In this document: in pieces, positions 7,136-15,250 of the stretch | How positions within the stretch are numbered: position 1 is the stretch's first letter | Layout of the letters: the number at the start of each line of letters is the position of its first letter | Assembly (NCBI GenBank): GCA_030691265.1 | Contig: JAUYET010000059.1 | Coordinates: 1-33,847 of the forward strand | Reading direction: 5' to 3' | Source of the DNA: Pseudomonadota bacterium | GTDB lineage: Bacteria; Pseudomonadota; Gammaproteobacteria; Burkholderiales; Thiobacillaceae | Length of the DNA: 33,847 nt | Made by a program: the position numbers and the translations under genes | The notes under the pieces: generated by a model | The model's input: only the letters and a program-made list of their open reading frames with translations | What the model was told of the DNA's origin: nothing | Databases searched by the model: none

Positions 7136-7863
7136 CGCAACGCGGGCTTGGCGCCGACGAACAGGTAGTAGGGCGCGCGCAGTCCCGGCAGGTAGGGCAC
7201 CGGGGCGCGGCGTTCCTGGAGATACGGATTGACGGACAGGGATTGCAGCGCAGGCAGGTGCTGGCCCGAAAGATGCACGCCGTCATGCGCGAACCAGCGC
7301 TGCCAGAAGCGGTTGCCGAGGCGGTTGGCAAATCGGTTGCCCGCTTCGGGCAGGTGGAAATCGACGATCCCCAGGCGGCCGCCGGGCGCGAGCATGGTCC
7401 AGGCGTTGGTCAGCACGGCGCGCCAGTCCGGCATCATGGTCAGCGCATAAGAGAGGAAGACCCGGTCGACCGGCTGCTGCGGTTGCCAGGTGGTGGCGTC
7501 GGCTTCGATCACTGCCACGTTGGCGTATCGCGCCGTGCGTTGGCGCGCCACCGCCAGCAGGGCGGGGCAGAGGTCGATCAGGTGCACGCTGGCCAGCGTG
7601 TCGAGCGGCCTGGTTTTGCCGAGCGCTTCCAGATTGCTGCCCGTCCCGCAACCGAGTTCGACCACGCGCGCGCCGGCGGGGATTTCCAGGGCTGCGAGCA
7701 GGTCGCCGCGGCCGTGCAGCAGGCGGGCGCGGAAGGCGTCGTAGCGCGCTGCCTGCGGTGCGTAGAAACCCTCCAGGCGTTCGGCATGGCTGCCGCTGCG
7801 CGGTTGGCCGCGCAGCAAGCGCCAGAGGATGCGGGCGTCGGCGGCGAGGTCAGCCGGGGACAT
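7111..7863 (-). CDS. btaB: BtaB-like SAM-dependent N-methyltransferase (betaine lipid synthesis)
   Basis: 250 residues from MSPADLAAD (a longer frame to 7908 exists, but this ATG gives the usual small overlap with btaA). Motif I of class I methyltransferases is VVELGCGTGSNLEAL; an acidic motif II follows (VHLIDLCP), and VFLSYALTMMPDW is the post-I region. The N-terminal HAERLEGFYAPQAARYDAFR resembles BtaB proteins. BtaB methylates diacylglyceryl-homoserine three times to give diacylglyceryl-N,N,N-trimethylhomoserine (DGTS). The assignment rests on the fold plus its place directly after btaA. Confidence 0.85.
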   Translation of the reverse strand: MSPADLAADARILWRLLRGQPRSGSHAERLEGFYAPQAARYDAFRARLLHGRGDLLAALEIPAGARVVELGCGTGSNLEALGKTRPLDTLASVHLIDLCPALLAVARQRTARYANVAVIEADATTWQPQQPVDRVFLSYALTMMPDWRAVLTNAWTMLAPGGRLGIVDFHLPEAGNRFANRLGNRFWQRWFAHDGVHLSGQHLPALQSLSVNPYLQERRAPVPYLPGLRAPYYLFVGAKPALRCTEATTA

Positions 7864-9076
7864 CGGCGATCTTGAAACCGGCATAGGTATGCACGCGGTC
7901 GTCGGCATGCAAACGGGTCGCCAGCGCGTGGTCGAAAGTCAGCGCCTCGTCGAGTCGTTGCCGCTGATGCCCGACCCGGACCCAGTTCAGGAAGGCGGGG
8001 TCGGCATGCGCGCTGCGCAGCAGGATGCGCGCGCCGGTGCGGGCGCGGCCCAGGATGGCGTTCCATTCTTCGACCAGCGCCGCCGGGTGGTAGCTGCTCA
8101 TCCAGTCCATGTGGTCGAGCAGGACGAAGCGGGAAATCGGTTTTTTCGTTTCGTGCAGAAACTCGGTGACCGTGCTGCTGTGCGTCTGGATGCGGTCGAC
8201 CAGGCCGCCTTTCAGCGCCTGGAAGTTGTCGGGCTTGAGGTATTCCGGACAGCACTCGGGTGTGTAGCGGCCATTCACGTAGACCCGCCAGAAATAGTTG
8301 TCCGCCACCGACAGTTGCCGGAACACGTATTCGATCGCCTCGCGGATGAAGCCGGCGACGCCGTCCGGATGCTGCGCCTGTACCAGGCGGCGCTGTGGGT
8401 GCGGCACGCCCAGGAGGCTCATGGTGAGCTGTTGGCCGAGCACCCATTTCATGGTCGGCGTCCACAGCGCCGGGGCGATGCGTTGGTCGTAAATCTGACG
8501 CTGGATTTGCACATCGGCCGCCGCGAACAGGTCTTGCACGTCACTCGCGAGTTTCGGCCGCATGCTGAAGTAAACGCGAAAGCCGCGCGCGACCAGGCCG
8601 GCGAGGCCGTGGTAGTAGAAGCTGCCGAGCGGGCTGGTGAACCAGTTGCCGTGTTTGTCCCACCAGGCGCGGGCGAATTCCGATAACTCGCTGCGCAGGC
8701 TGGAGCGGTACAGTTCCTGAAAACGAGGGTGATAACCGGTGCCGAACAGGGTGAAGAAATCCTCGAACTGGAGCCGGCGGATCGCCGCGATCTTTAGCTC
8801 CAGCAATGCGTTCTGGCGCGGGTTGGCGTCTACCGCGTGGATACGGGCGGGCGCATCCAGCGCGTAGTCGAGTGCGTTGCAACCGGCGCTGGAAATGACC
8901 AGCACGGTATCGTCCGCGCCCAGTTGCAGCGCCCGCCTGTCCACCGCGGGGTCTTCCCAGCAGGTGTTGTAGACCAGTGAGCGCGCATAAAGCGCATTGA
9001 AGACGTTCTGGTCGAGTCGGTCGCGCAGAGTCAATGCGGTGGGGGTGCTATGCAGGTGAATTTCGGGCGCGTTCAT
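7850..9076 (-). CDS. btaA: BtaA, SAM:diacylglycerol 3-amino-3-carboxypropyl transferase (DUF3419)
   Basis: 408 residues, close to the usual size of bacterial BtaA. The family pattern is clear: NALYARSLVYNTCWEDP near residue 30, ISSAGCNALDYAL (SAM-binding glycine loop), IHAVDANPRQNALLELK, FGTGYHP, and LLDHMDWM near the C-terminus. BtaA moves the 3-amino-3-carboxypropyl group of SAM to diacylglycerol, giving diacylglyceryl-homoserine, the first step to the phosphorus-free lipid DGTS, usually made when phosphate is short. It is the first gene of the operon. No Shine-Dalgarno sequence is apparent before the ATG; a Pho-box-like sequence lies there instead. Confidence 0.93.
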   Translation of the reverse strand: MNAPEIHLHSTPTALTLRDRLDQNVFNALYARSLVYNTCWEDPAVDRRALQLGADDTVLVISSAGCNALDYALDAPARIHAVDANPRQNALLELKIAAIRRLQFEDFFTLFGTGYHPRFQELYRSSLRSELSEFARAWWDKHGNWFTSPLGSFYYHGLAGLVARGFRVYFSMRPKLASDVQDLFAAADVQIQRQIYDQRIAPALWTPTMKWVLGQQLTMSLLGVPHPQRRLVQAQHPDGVAGFIREAIEYVFRQLSVADNYFWRVYVNGRYTPECCPEYLKPDNFQALKGGLVDRIQTHSSTVTEFLHETKKPISRFVLLDHMDWMSSYHPAALVEEWNAILGRARTGARILLRSAHADPAFLNWVRVGHQRQRLDEALTFDHALATRLHADDRVHTYAGFKIADVPG

Positions 9077-9078
9077 GG

Positions 9079-9096
9079 ATGACGGATTTGTGAGAG
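9079..9096 (-). promoter_or_regulatory. Pho-box-like sequence before btaA
   Basis: On the minus strand CTCTCACAAATCCGTCAT matches the E. coli-type Pho box (CTGTCATAWAWCTGTMAY) at about 15 of 18 positions, with the two half-sites at the 11-bp spacing. It ends only two bases before the btaA ATG, which is closer than a normal PhoB activator site. Either transcription starts inside, the true start is different, or the match is chance. Confidence 0.35.
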
Positions 9097-9177
9097 TGTG
9101 ATTGCAAGACTAATTCGCCCGTGTGACGGTGGTATGTCCGGCACACATCACATCCCGGCCAAGCGCCGGGTCACAAG

Positions 9178-9352
9178 GCTTATCGGGTTAACACACATAC
9201 CCACTACCGGTAGTGACGTAGGTTGGGCAAAGCGAAGCGTGCCCAACGAACCGGCGCGACGTTGGGCACGCATCGCTTTGCCCAACGAACCGGCGCGACG
9301 TTGGGCACGCTTCGCTTTGCCCAACCTACGTTACTGCGACAACCGGATAAGC
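9178..9352. repeat. Nested palindromic element, copy B
   Basis: Same orientation and layout as 6095-6270. The left arm GCTTATCGGGTTAAC...GTAGTG is followed by an enlarged core (9218-9329) holding one extra half unit (CCCAACGAACCGGCGCGACG occurs twice). The right arm is shortened to a stretch ending CAACCGGATAAGC. It fills most of the 340-bp gap between btaA and the antiporter gene, and may act as a barrier between the two transcription units. Confidence 0.88.
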
Positions 9353-9418
9353 AGTGCTTGTTTCCTCGGCGCGATTTGCGGCTTGAGCCGATTACTGTGC
9401 TAACCCGACGGAGCTGGC

Positions 9419-10825
9419 TCAGTTTCCCCCGCCCACGTTTTTGTTCCGTAGCAGCAAGGTCAGCACCGGCGGTGTGATGAGTGTGGTCAAAATCACCATG
9501 ATGACGATGACCGAGAACATCGCCTCGTTCATCACCCCGAGCTGTTTTCCAACCATGGCGAAGATCAGACCAACCTCGCCGCGCGGCACCATGCCCCAGC
9601 CCACGACCCAGGCGCGCACGCCGCGCCCGGCGGCGAGCCCGGCCAGGAGTTTTCCCGCCACGGCGGCGGCGGTTACGCCGAGCGCTATGGCGACAATGGC
9701 GGGGTCGGCCAGCGTGGCCATATCCACCTGCATGCCGGTCAGCACAAAAAACACCGGCACGAAGAAGTAGCCGATCGGCTCTAGCATGTGCTCGTGCTGA
9801 TGGCGGGTGTGGCGGGTCAACGTCTCGCGCAGAGGGGTGACCAGTTCGTCGACCAGCGTGTTGGCTTCGCCGGGTTTGCCAAGGGGTTTGTCAAAATCCG
9901 GCAGCAACTTCTCGACCTCGCGCACGATGTGGGGCACATCGAAGGTCTTCAAGAACAGCGGTTCGAACAACAGCCCCGCCGCGAAGGCGCCGATGATCGG
10001 CGCCAGGCCGGCGAGGTGCGCCAGCCAGGCCATGAACAGCCCGGTGGCCAGCACTTGCGCGAACAACATGCTGTGGCCGCTGTCGAGCCGCGCCAGCCAG
10101 CGGCTGGAATACGGCGCGAGCGCCCGGCCGATGAGGATGGAACCGACCAGGAACAGCACCGCGTTGGTGACGATGCCGCCCACCTCGCCGAGGCTGACGC
10201 TGCCGGCCTGCACCAGCCCCGTCACCACCGCCAGGATGACCAGGCCGAGCACATCGTCGATCACCGCCGCGCCCAGCACGATGCGCGCTTCCGGCGTGCC
10301 GAGTTGGCCCAAGTCGCGGAACACCCGCCCGGTGATGCCCACCGAGGTGGCGGCGAGTGTCGCGCCGAGGAAGAGGTAGGCATTCGTGCCCAGGCCCGGC
10401 AGCAGCCAGGGTCCGACGACGAAAGTGCCCAGCGTGAATGGAATGGAGATGCCGACGAGGCCGACGCCGGCGGCGCGGCCACCGACCTTGACCAGATCGG
10501 CCAGGCGCGTCTCCAGGCCAATCTGCAACATCAGCACGATGACGCCCAGCTCGGCCATGAAGGCGATGATCGGGTCTTGCGCGATGGTGTCGAAATAGTG
10601 CAAGCCAAACAGCGTCAGGTTGCCCAGCGCCACGCCCAGCAGCAGCTCGCCCAGCACGGCGGGAAAGCCGATGCGCTGCGCCAGCGGCGCAAACAGCCGC
10701 GCGGCCATCAGGATGATGGCCAGCCAGAGCAGGTTCTCGCCGACCACGCCGCCGCCCGCCGCCCAGGCGCTGCCTGGCAACAGTGCAGCCAAGGCCAACG
10801 CCGACAACAGGTGGAACCGGGTCAT
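9419..10825 (-). CDS. CPA2-family cation:proton antiporter (KefB-type)
   Basis: 468 residues, about 12-13 hydrophobic helices after an N-terminal signal-like segment (to about residue 23, ending AWAAGG). The core motifs of CPA2 antiporters are visible: ATSVGIT near 159-165 (unwound helix TM4) and AAVIDDVLGL with the two Asp at 190-191 (TM5, ion site). No C-terminal RCK/TrkA-N domain is present, unlike KefB/KefC. It probably exchanges Na+ or K+ for H+ at the inner membrane. It shares ATGA with the universal stress gene upstream, so the two are coupled. Confidence 0.92.
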   Translation of the reverse strand: MTRFHLLSALALAALLPGSAWAAGGGVVGENLLWLAIILMAARLFAPLAQRIGFPAVLGELLLGVALGNLTLFGLHYFDTIAQDPIIAFMAELGVIVLMLQIGLETRLADLVKVGGRAAGVGLVGISIPFTLGTFVVGPWLLPGLGTNAYLFLGATLAATSVGITGRVFRDLGQLGTPEARIVLGAAVIDDVLGLVILAVVTGLVQAGSVSLGEVGGIVTNAVLFLVGSILIGRALAPYSSRWLARLDSGHSMLFAQVLATGLFMAWLAHLAGLAPIIGAFAAGLLFEPLFLKTFDVPHIVREVEKLLPDFDKPLGKPGEANTLVDELVTPLRETLTRHTRHQHEHMLEPIGYFFVPVFFVLTGMQVDMATLADPAIVAIALGVTAAAVAGKLLAGLAAGRGVRAWVVGWGMVPRGEVGLIFAMVGKQLGVMNEAMFSVIVIMVILTTLITPPVLTLLLRNKNVGGGN

Positions 10826-11724
10826 GCCTGCACCGCCTCGCTGGCGACCGGCGGCAGCACCAGCACATCGCAGTCCGCCGCGTTGGCCACATCCTTGGCG
10901 ACGCTGCCGAGCAGGAACTCCTGCATGCCGCTCTTGCCGCTGCGTCCCACGACGACCAGTTCGGCGCGCAGCGCGGCGACGCGATCGACGATCGCGGCGG
11001 CCGGATAGCCCGCCATGACATGGCAGGTGAAAGCATCGCCTTCGGGTTGCGCGGCCCGCAGCCGGGTTTCCGCTTCCGCCAGCGCGCGGCGGTGGTAGTC
11101 CTCGATGAATGCCGCATCCAGGTCGGCCTGGCGCATCTGCTCATCGAGGCTGGTGTCGTAGACGTGCAGCAACTCGACCCGCGCTTCCGGCGCGATGGCG
11201 CGACACAACGCGGGGGCCGATGCGAGCCCGGGGGAGAAATCCAGTGCGACGAGGGCGTCGCGATAAGGCTTCGGCTCGGAGTGGAGCTTGACGATCAATA
11301 CCGGGCAGGCTGTCGTCCGCAGCACCCGTGCGGCGGTGGAGCCGATCAGCAGATCGAGCAGGGTGTTCTCGCCACGCGCCCCCGCCACCACCAGACCGGC
11401 TTCGACCGCCCGCGCATAGTCGACGATTTCGCTATGGGCGCGGCCGATGCGGGTAGCAGCCTGGGTGGCGACGCCAAAGCGGCTGTGCAGCGTGGCGGCC
11501 AGTTCTTCGAGAAGGGCGCGCGCGTTGACCGCGATGATCGAGTTGTGGCGGGAAAGATCACCCACCCCGATCTCCGGGCCGGGATACAGCGCCAACGGAT
11601 GCACCACATGCAGCAGGTGCAATTCGGCGTTGCTCGCCTGGGCGATCCGGGCGGCGCGGCGCGCGGCCCGGCTGGCGGGGGCGGAGAAATCGGTGGCGGC
11701 GACGATGCGTTGTATGGTGTTCAT
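10822..11724 (-). CDS. Tandem universal stress protein (two UspA domains)
   Basis: 300 residues with two UspA domains, about 1-145 and 155-295. Each ends in the nucleotide-binding pattern G-x2-G-x9-G-S: GARGENTLLDLLIGST in the first and GRSGKSGMQEFLLGSV in the second, so both may bind ATP. GGAGG nine bases upstream supports the ATG. The gene overlaps the antiporter by four bases. Universal stress proteins often regulate or accompany transporters; a link to the CPA2 carrier is a reasonable inference from coupling. Confidence 0.93.
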   Translation of the reverse strand: MNTIQRIVAATDFSAPASRAARRAARIAQASNAELHLLHVVHPLALYPGPEIGVGDLSRHNSIIAVNARALLEELAATLHSRFGVATQAATRIGRAHSEIVDYARAVEAGLVVAGARGENTLLDLLIGSTAARVLRTTACPVLIVKLHSEPKPYRDALVALDFSPGLASAPALCRAIAPEARVELLHVYDTSLDEQMRQADLDAAFIEDYHRRALAEAETRLRAAQPEGDAFTCHVMAGYPAAAIVDRVAALRAELVVVGRSGKSGMQEFLLGSVAKDVANAADCDVLVLPPVASEAVQA

Positions 11725-11777
11725 GGGTCATTCCCTCCAGTTCATGAAATGTGGCGTTCCCGCGGACATTCGTTCGT

Positions 11778-12425
11778 TCACACCCACAGACTCAGGGGCG
11801 GGTCCAGCGTGGCGGCCCGAAGAATATCCCCGCGCGAAACGAAACCGATCAAGGACTCGCGCTCGTCCAGGATCGGCACGCCGCTTTGCCCATAGTCCAG
11901 CATGACGCGCGCGATGCGGCGGATATCCGTGATCGGCTCGGCGGCGACCACCGGGCTGCGCATCACGTCGGCCGCAGTTCTTGCCAGCACGTCGCGCACC
12001 TGGTCATGTTCGACGTTGAGGACGGTGAGCAGATCGCGATCATTCACCAGTCCCAACAGGCGGCGGGCCGGGTCCAGGATGGGAACCTGCCGGATGCCGT
12101 GCTCGACCAGCAGTCGCCAGACCTGCTCGACCGGCGCGTCGCCGCGTGCGCTGATCACGGGGGTGTGCATCACCTGCCAGGCGTGATAGAGCGGCCCGCG
12201 CTCCAGTTCGCGCGGTAGCGTCTGGCGGTAGGCCGCGATAGCCTGCTCCTGGCCGGGCGCAGCGGCCGCTTGCCGGCGACCGGATTCAGGGACCTGCACG
12301 CCAATTTCCTCGCCTTCCCGATTGATGCCGCGCGCGTGGCGGGAAGGCATCACCCCCGGCACCTGGATCAGGTGCTCCAACGTGCCGCGAAAAGTCTGGC
12401 CGGTGATGCCGTGGATCGAGAACAT
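11778..12425 (-). CDS. CBS-domain protein
   Basis: 215 residues. The N-terminal 75 residues (MFSIHGITGQTFRGTLEHL...) form a conserved leader I have seen in stand-alone CBS proteins. Two CBS motifs follow: VMHTPVISARGD...RQVPILD...GLVNDRDLL, then VMRSPVVAAEP...GVPILDE...GFVSRGDIL. Paired CBS motifs bind adenosine nucleotides or c-di-AMP-type ligands and sense energy or ionic state. AAGGA lies nine bases before the ATG. It stands between a universal stress gene and a P-ATPase in the same direction, suggesting an ion- or energy-stress unit. Confidence 0.9.
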   Translation of the reverse strand: MFSIHGITGQTFRGTLEHLIQVPGVMPSRHARGINREGEEIGVQVPESGRRQAAAAPGQEQAIAAYRQTLPRELERGPLYHAWQVMHTPVISARGDAPVEQVWRLLVEHGIRQVPILDPARRLLGLVNDRDLLTVLNVEHDQVRDVLARTAADVMRSPVVAAEPITDIRRIARVMLDYGQSGVPILDERESLIGFVSRGDILRAATLDPPLSLWV

Positions 12426-12465
12426 GATTTACCGTCCTTGCGCCGCGTTCAGCGCGCTGTCTTCA

Positions 12466-15234
12466 CTACCTTATCCCATGCGCGACACGCAGCAGTTTCA
12501 GCATGAGCTTGCGCGCCTCGTCCAGCAGCAGCACGCTGGAGGCCGCCCCCGCCGCCAGCAGCCAGTCTTCCAAGCGCAAATCGGTGGTGCCGAAAATCGC
12601 CTGTGCGGGCGTCCAATGTACCGCCATCACTTGCAAAGCGAGCACGCCGGCCAGCGCCAGCCACAGCTTGCCGTTTCTGAAGAAATTGGCGTTGAACACG
12701 CTGCCGTGTTCGGCGCGGGCGTTGAAGGCGTTGAAAAACTGGAATAGCACAAAGGTGGTGAAGGCCAGGGTCAGCGCGTAGCTTTGTCCCTGCGTGGCCA
12801 GGCCGTGCTGGAACATGAACAGGGTGCCGACCATCATGGTGATTCCATACAACGCCAGCCGCGCCAGCCGCCCGCTGGTGAGAATCTGCGCCGACTGGCG
12901 GCGCGGTTTGTCGCGCATGATGCCGGGGCGGGCGGGCTCGATGCCGAGCGTCATCGCGGGCGGGCCGTCCATGATGATGTTGATCCACAACAGTTGGATC
13001 GCAGTGAACGGCGCGGGCCAGCCCAGCAAGGTGGCCGCCAGCACGGTGAGAATTGCGCCGATGTTGGTGGAAAGCTGGAAGCGCACGAACTTGACGATGT
13101 TGTCGTACACCACGCGACCTTCCTCCACAGCCTTGACGATGGTGGCGAAGTTGTCGTCGGTCAGCACCAGGGTGGCGGCTTCTTTGGTCACCGCCGTGCC
13201 GGTGATGCCCATGGCGACGCCGATGTCGGCGGCTTTCAGCGCGGGCGCGTCGTTGACGCCGTCGCCAGTCATCGCAACGATGTGGCCGTCAGCCTTGAGC
13301 GCCTGCACGATCTTGACCTTGTGCGCGGGTGAGACGCGGGCGAACACATCGATGGCGTCGATGCGCCGCGTCAGCTCGGCATCCTCCATCGCGTCCAGTT
13401 CCGCGCCGCTGACCACGTCGCCGTTCAGGCCTAGTTCGCGACCGATGGCGGCGGCGGTGAGCTTGTGGTCGCCGGTAATCATCTTGACCTGGATGCCGGC
13501 GTGTTTGCAGTGGGCGATGGCGCGTTTCGCCTCGGCGCGCGGCGGGTCCATCAGGCCGGCCAGACCCAGGAACGTCCAGTCTTGCGCCCAGGCCATCAAG
13601 TCGCCTGCCGGATCGAAATCGTGGGCGGAAATCACCCGCCGCGCTACACCCAGCACGCGCAAGGCCTGGGTGGCGAGATGTTCGTTTTCCAGCTCGATAT
13701 GCTGGCGCGTGTTCGCATCCAACAACGTTTCACCGGTCTCGGTTAGCCAGGCATTTGAGTGCGCCAGCAACACGTCTGGCGCGCCCTTGATGAACATTTC
13801 CACGACCTCGCCGGCGTGATGGAAGGTGGCCATGAACTTGTGCGCCGAATCGAACGGGATTTCGGCGATGCGCGGCTGTTCATCCTGCTCAGTTTCCGGG
13901 TCGAGGCCGCCTTTTTGCGCCAACACCCACAACGCACCCTCGGTGGGGTCGCCGATCAATGCGCCGTCGCGCACGCGCGAGTCGGTGCAGAGCACCATGG
14001 GCAACAGGAAGGGACGAATTTCCCCCCTCTCCCGCAAGCGGGAGAGGGGCTGGGGGTGAGGGGCTTTGGATGCTTGGTCGCGCTTGGACACACCCTCTCC
14101 CCAGCCCTCTCCCGCTTGCGGGAGAGGGAGCAAAACAGTGATTTCGCCGGTCGGCAGATAACCCTCGCCGCTTACCGTTAACCGCTGGCCCGCGAACCAG
14201 CCGGCGCGCGCGGTCATCTGGTTCAGCGTCAGCGTGCCGGTCTTGTCGGAGCAGATCACCGTGGTCGAGCCCAGGGTTTCCACGGCGGAAAGTTTTTTCA
14301 GAATCGCCCGGTTTTTCGCCATGCGCCACATGCCGATGGCGAGCGTCACCGTCACCACCGCCGGCAGGCCTTCGGGGATGGCGGCCACCGCCAGCGCGAC
14401 GGCGGTCATGGCGGCTTCTGTCCAGGGCAGGCCGCGCGCGAAATCGAGCGCGAAAATCAGCGTCACCACCACGCCGGCGATCGCGGCGAGCTTCTTGCCC
14501 AAGGTGTCGAGCTGTTTTTGCAGCGGCGTTTCCGACTCGGGGGCGGCGGCGATCATGCCGGCAAGCCGGCCCATCTCGGTCGCCATGCCGGTCGCGGTCA
14601 CCAAAAACTCGGCCCGTCCGCGTGTCACCACGGTGTTCATGTACAGCAGATTGAGTCGATCACCCAACGGCAGGTCGGCGACTTCCAGCGCGGCGGTCGA
14701 TTTTCCGACCGCGTGCGATTCGCCGGTCAGCGCCGCTTCATCCACTTCCAGCGCGTGCGCCGCCAGCAGCCGGCCGTCGGCGGGAATGCGGTCGCCCGCC
14801 TCCAGCAGCACGATGTCGCCGGGGACCAGCAATGTCGCATCCAGTTCGACCACGCGGCCATCGCGCCGCACCCGAGCGCTTGCCGCCAGCATGTTCTTGA
14901 GTGCGGCCAGGGTCTGTTCCGCGCGGTGCTCCTGATAAAAGCCCAGCGCGGCGTTGAACACCACAACGAGGAGAATCACCAGTGCATCCTTCAGGTCGCC
15001 CACCGCCCACGCCAGCGCGGCGGCAAACAGCAGCACGATGACCAGAAAATTCCTGAACTGGTCGAGAAATTTCAGCCACAGCGGCCGCGGTTTGGCCTCG
15101 ATCAGGCGGTTTTCACCGTAACGCGCCAGACGCCGCGCCGTATCTTCGGGAGCAAGCCCGCGCATCGGATCGGTCTCAAGGCCGGCGCAGGCGGCTTCGA
15201 CGGTTTGCGTATGCCAGGGAGTTTGATGGGTCAT
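12466..15234 (-). CDS. P-type cation-transporting ATPase (calcium type, P-IIA/B) with an in-frame repeat insertion
   Basis: 922 residues. Signatures in order: N-terminal cation ATPase domain (PWHTQTVEAACAGL), TGES (170-173, actuator), AAIPEGLPAVVT (M4 ion site), CSDKTGTLTLNQM with phosphorylated D330, GDGVNDAPALK hinge motif, and NIIMDGPPAMTLGIEP in M6. This is the SERCA/PMA1-type pattern, so Ca2+ efflux (or Mn2+) is likely. Residues about 366-406, in the N-domain, are encoded by a palindromic repeat (14023-14128) and absent from normal family members; the frame continues cleanly afterwards. The CaCA exchanger gene ends 16 bp upstream, in agreement with a calcium-homeostasis operon. Confidence 0.93.
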   Translation of the reverse strand: MTHQTPWHTQTVEAACAGLETDPMRGLAPEDTARRLARYGENRLIEAKPRPLWLKFLDQFRNFLVIVLLFAAALAWAVGDLKDALVILLVVVFNAALGFYQEHRAEQTLAALKNMLAASARVRRDGRVVELDATLLVPGDIVLLEAGDRIPADGRLLAAHALEVDEAALTGESHAVGKSTAALEVADLPLGDRLNLLYMNTVVTRGRAEFLVTATGMATEMGRLAGMIAAAPESETPLQKQLDTLGKKLAAIAGVVVTLIFALDFARGLPWTEAAMTAVALAVAAIPEGLPAVVTVTLAIGMWRMAKNRAILKKLSAVETLGSTTVICSDKTGTLTLNQMTARAGWFAGQRLTVSGEGYLPTGEITVLLPLPQAGEGWGEGVSKRDQASKAPHPQPLSRLRERGEIRPFLLPMVLCTDSRVRDGALIGDPTEGALWVLAQKGGLDPETEQDEQPRIAEIPFDSAHKFMATFHHAGEVVEMFIKGAPDVLLAHSNAWLTETGETLLDANTRQHIELENEHLATQALRVLGVARRVISAHDFDPAGDLMAWAQDWTFLGLAGLMDPPRAEAKRAIAHCKHAGIQVKMITGDHKLTAAAIGRELGLNGDVVSGAELDAMEDAELTRRIDAIDVFARVSPAHKVKIVQALKADGHIVAMTGDGVNDAPALKAADIGVAMGITGTAVTKEAATLVLTDDNFATIVKAVEEGRVVYDNIVKFVRFQLSTNIGAILTVLAATLLGWPAPFTAIQLLWINIIMDGPPAMTLGIEPARPGIMRDKPRRQSAQILTSGRLARLALYGITMMVGTLFMFQHGLATQGQSYALTLAFTTFVLFQFFNAFNARAEHGSVFNANFFRNGKLWLALAGVLALQVMAVHWTPAQAIFGTTDLRLEDWLLAAGAASSVLLLDEARKLMLKLLRVAHGIR
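14023..14128. repeat. Palindromic repeat translated inside the P-ATPase gene
   Basis: Two hairpins of the CCCTCTCCCGC-n-GCGGGAGAGGG type face each other (14024-14048 and 14105-14128) with complementary GCTGGGGGTGAGGGG-like segments between. The whole is about 105 bp, a multiple of three, and reads through as about 35 residues ([13 protein letters not shown] ... [13 protein letters not shown]) without a stop. Confidence 0.9.
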
Positions 15235-15250
15235 GGTTTTTCGCGTTCTC

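Noticed and set aside
7863-7908. Earlier ATG starts for btaB
   Set aside because: They would overlap btaA by up to 59 bp and add residues with no similarity to the family; 7863 gives a normal short overlap.
9108-9132. A second Pho-box half-site (CCGTCA) farther upstream of btaA
   Set aside because: Only one six-base half-site is present, without a partner at 11-bp spacing.
9788-11008. Long plus-strand open frame (406 codons) opposite the antiporter and Usp genes
   Set aside because: Composition (Gln, His, Arg, Ala) is that of an antisense shadow; both minus-strand genes here have clear families.
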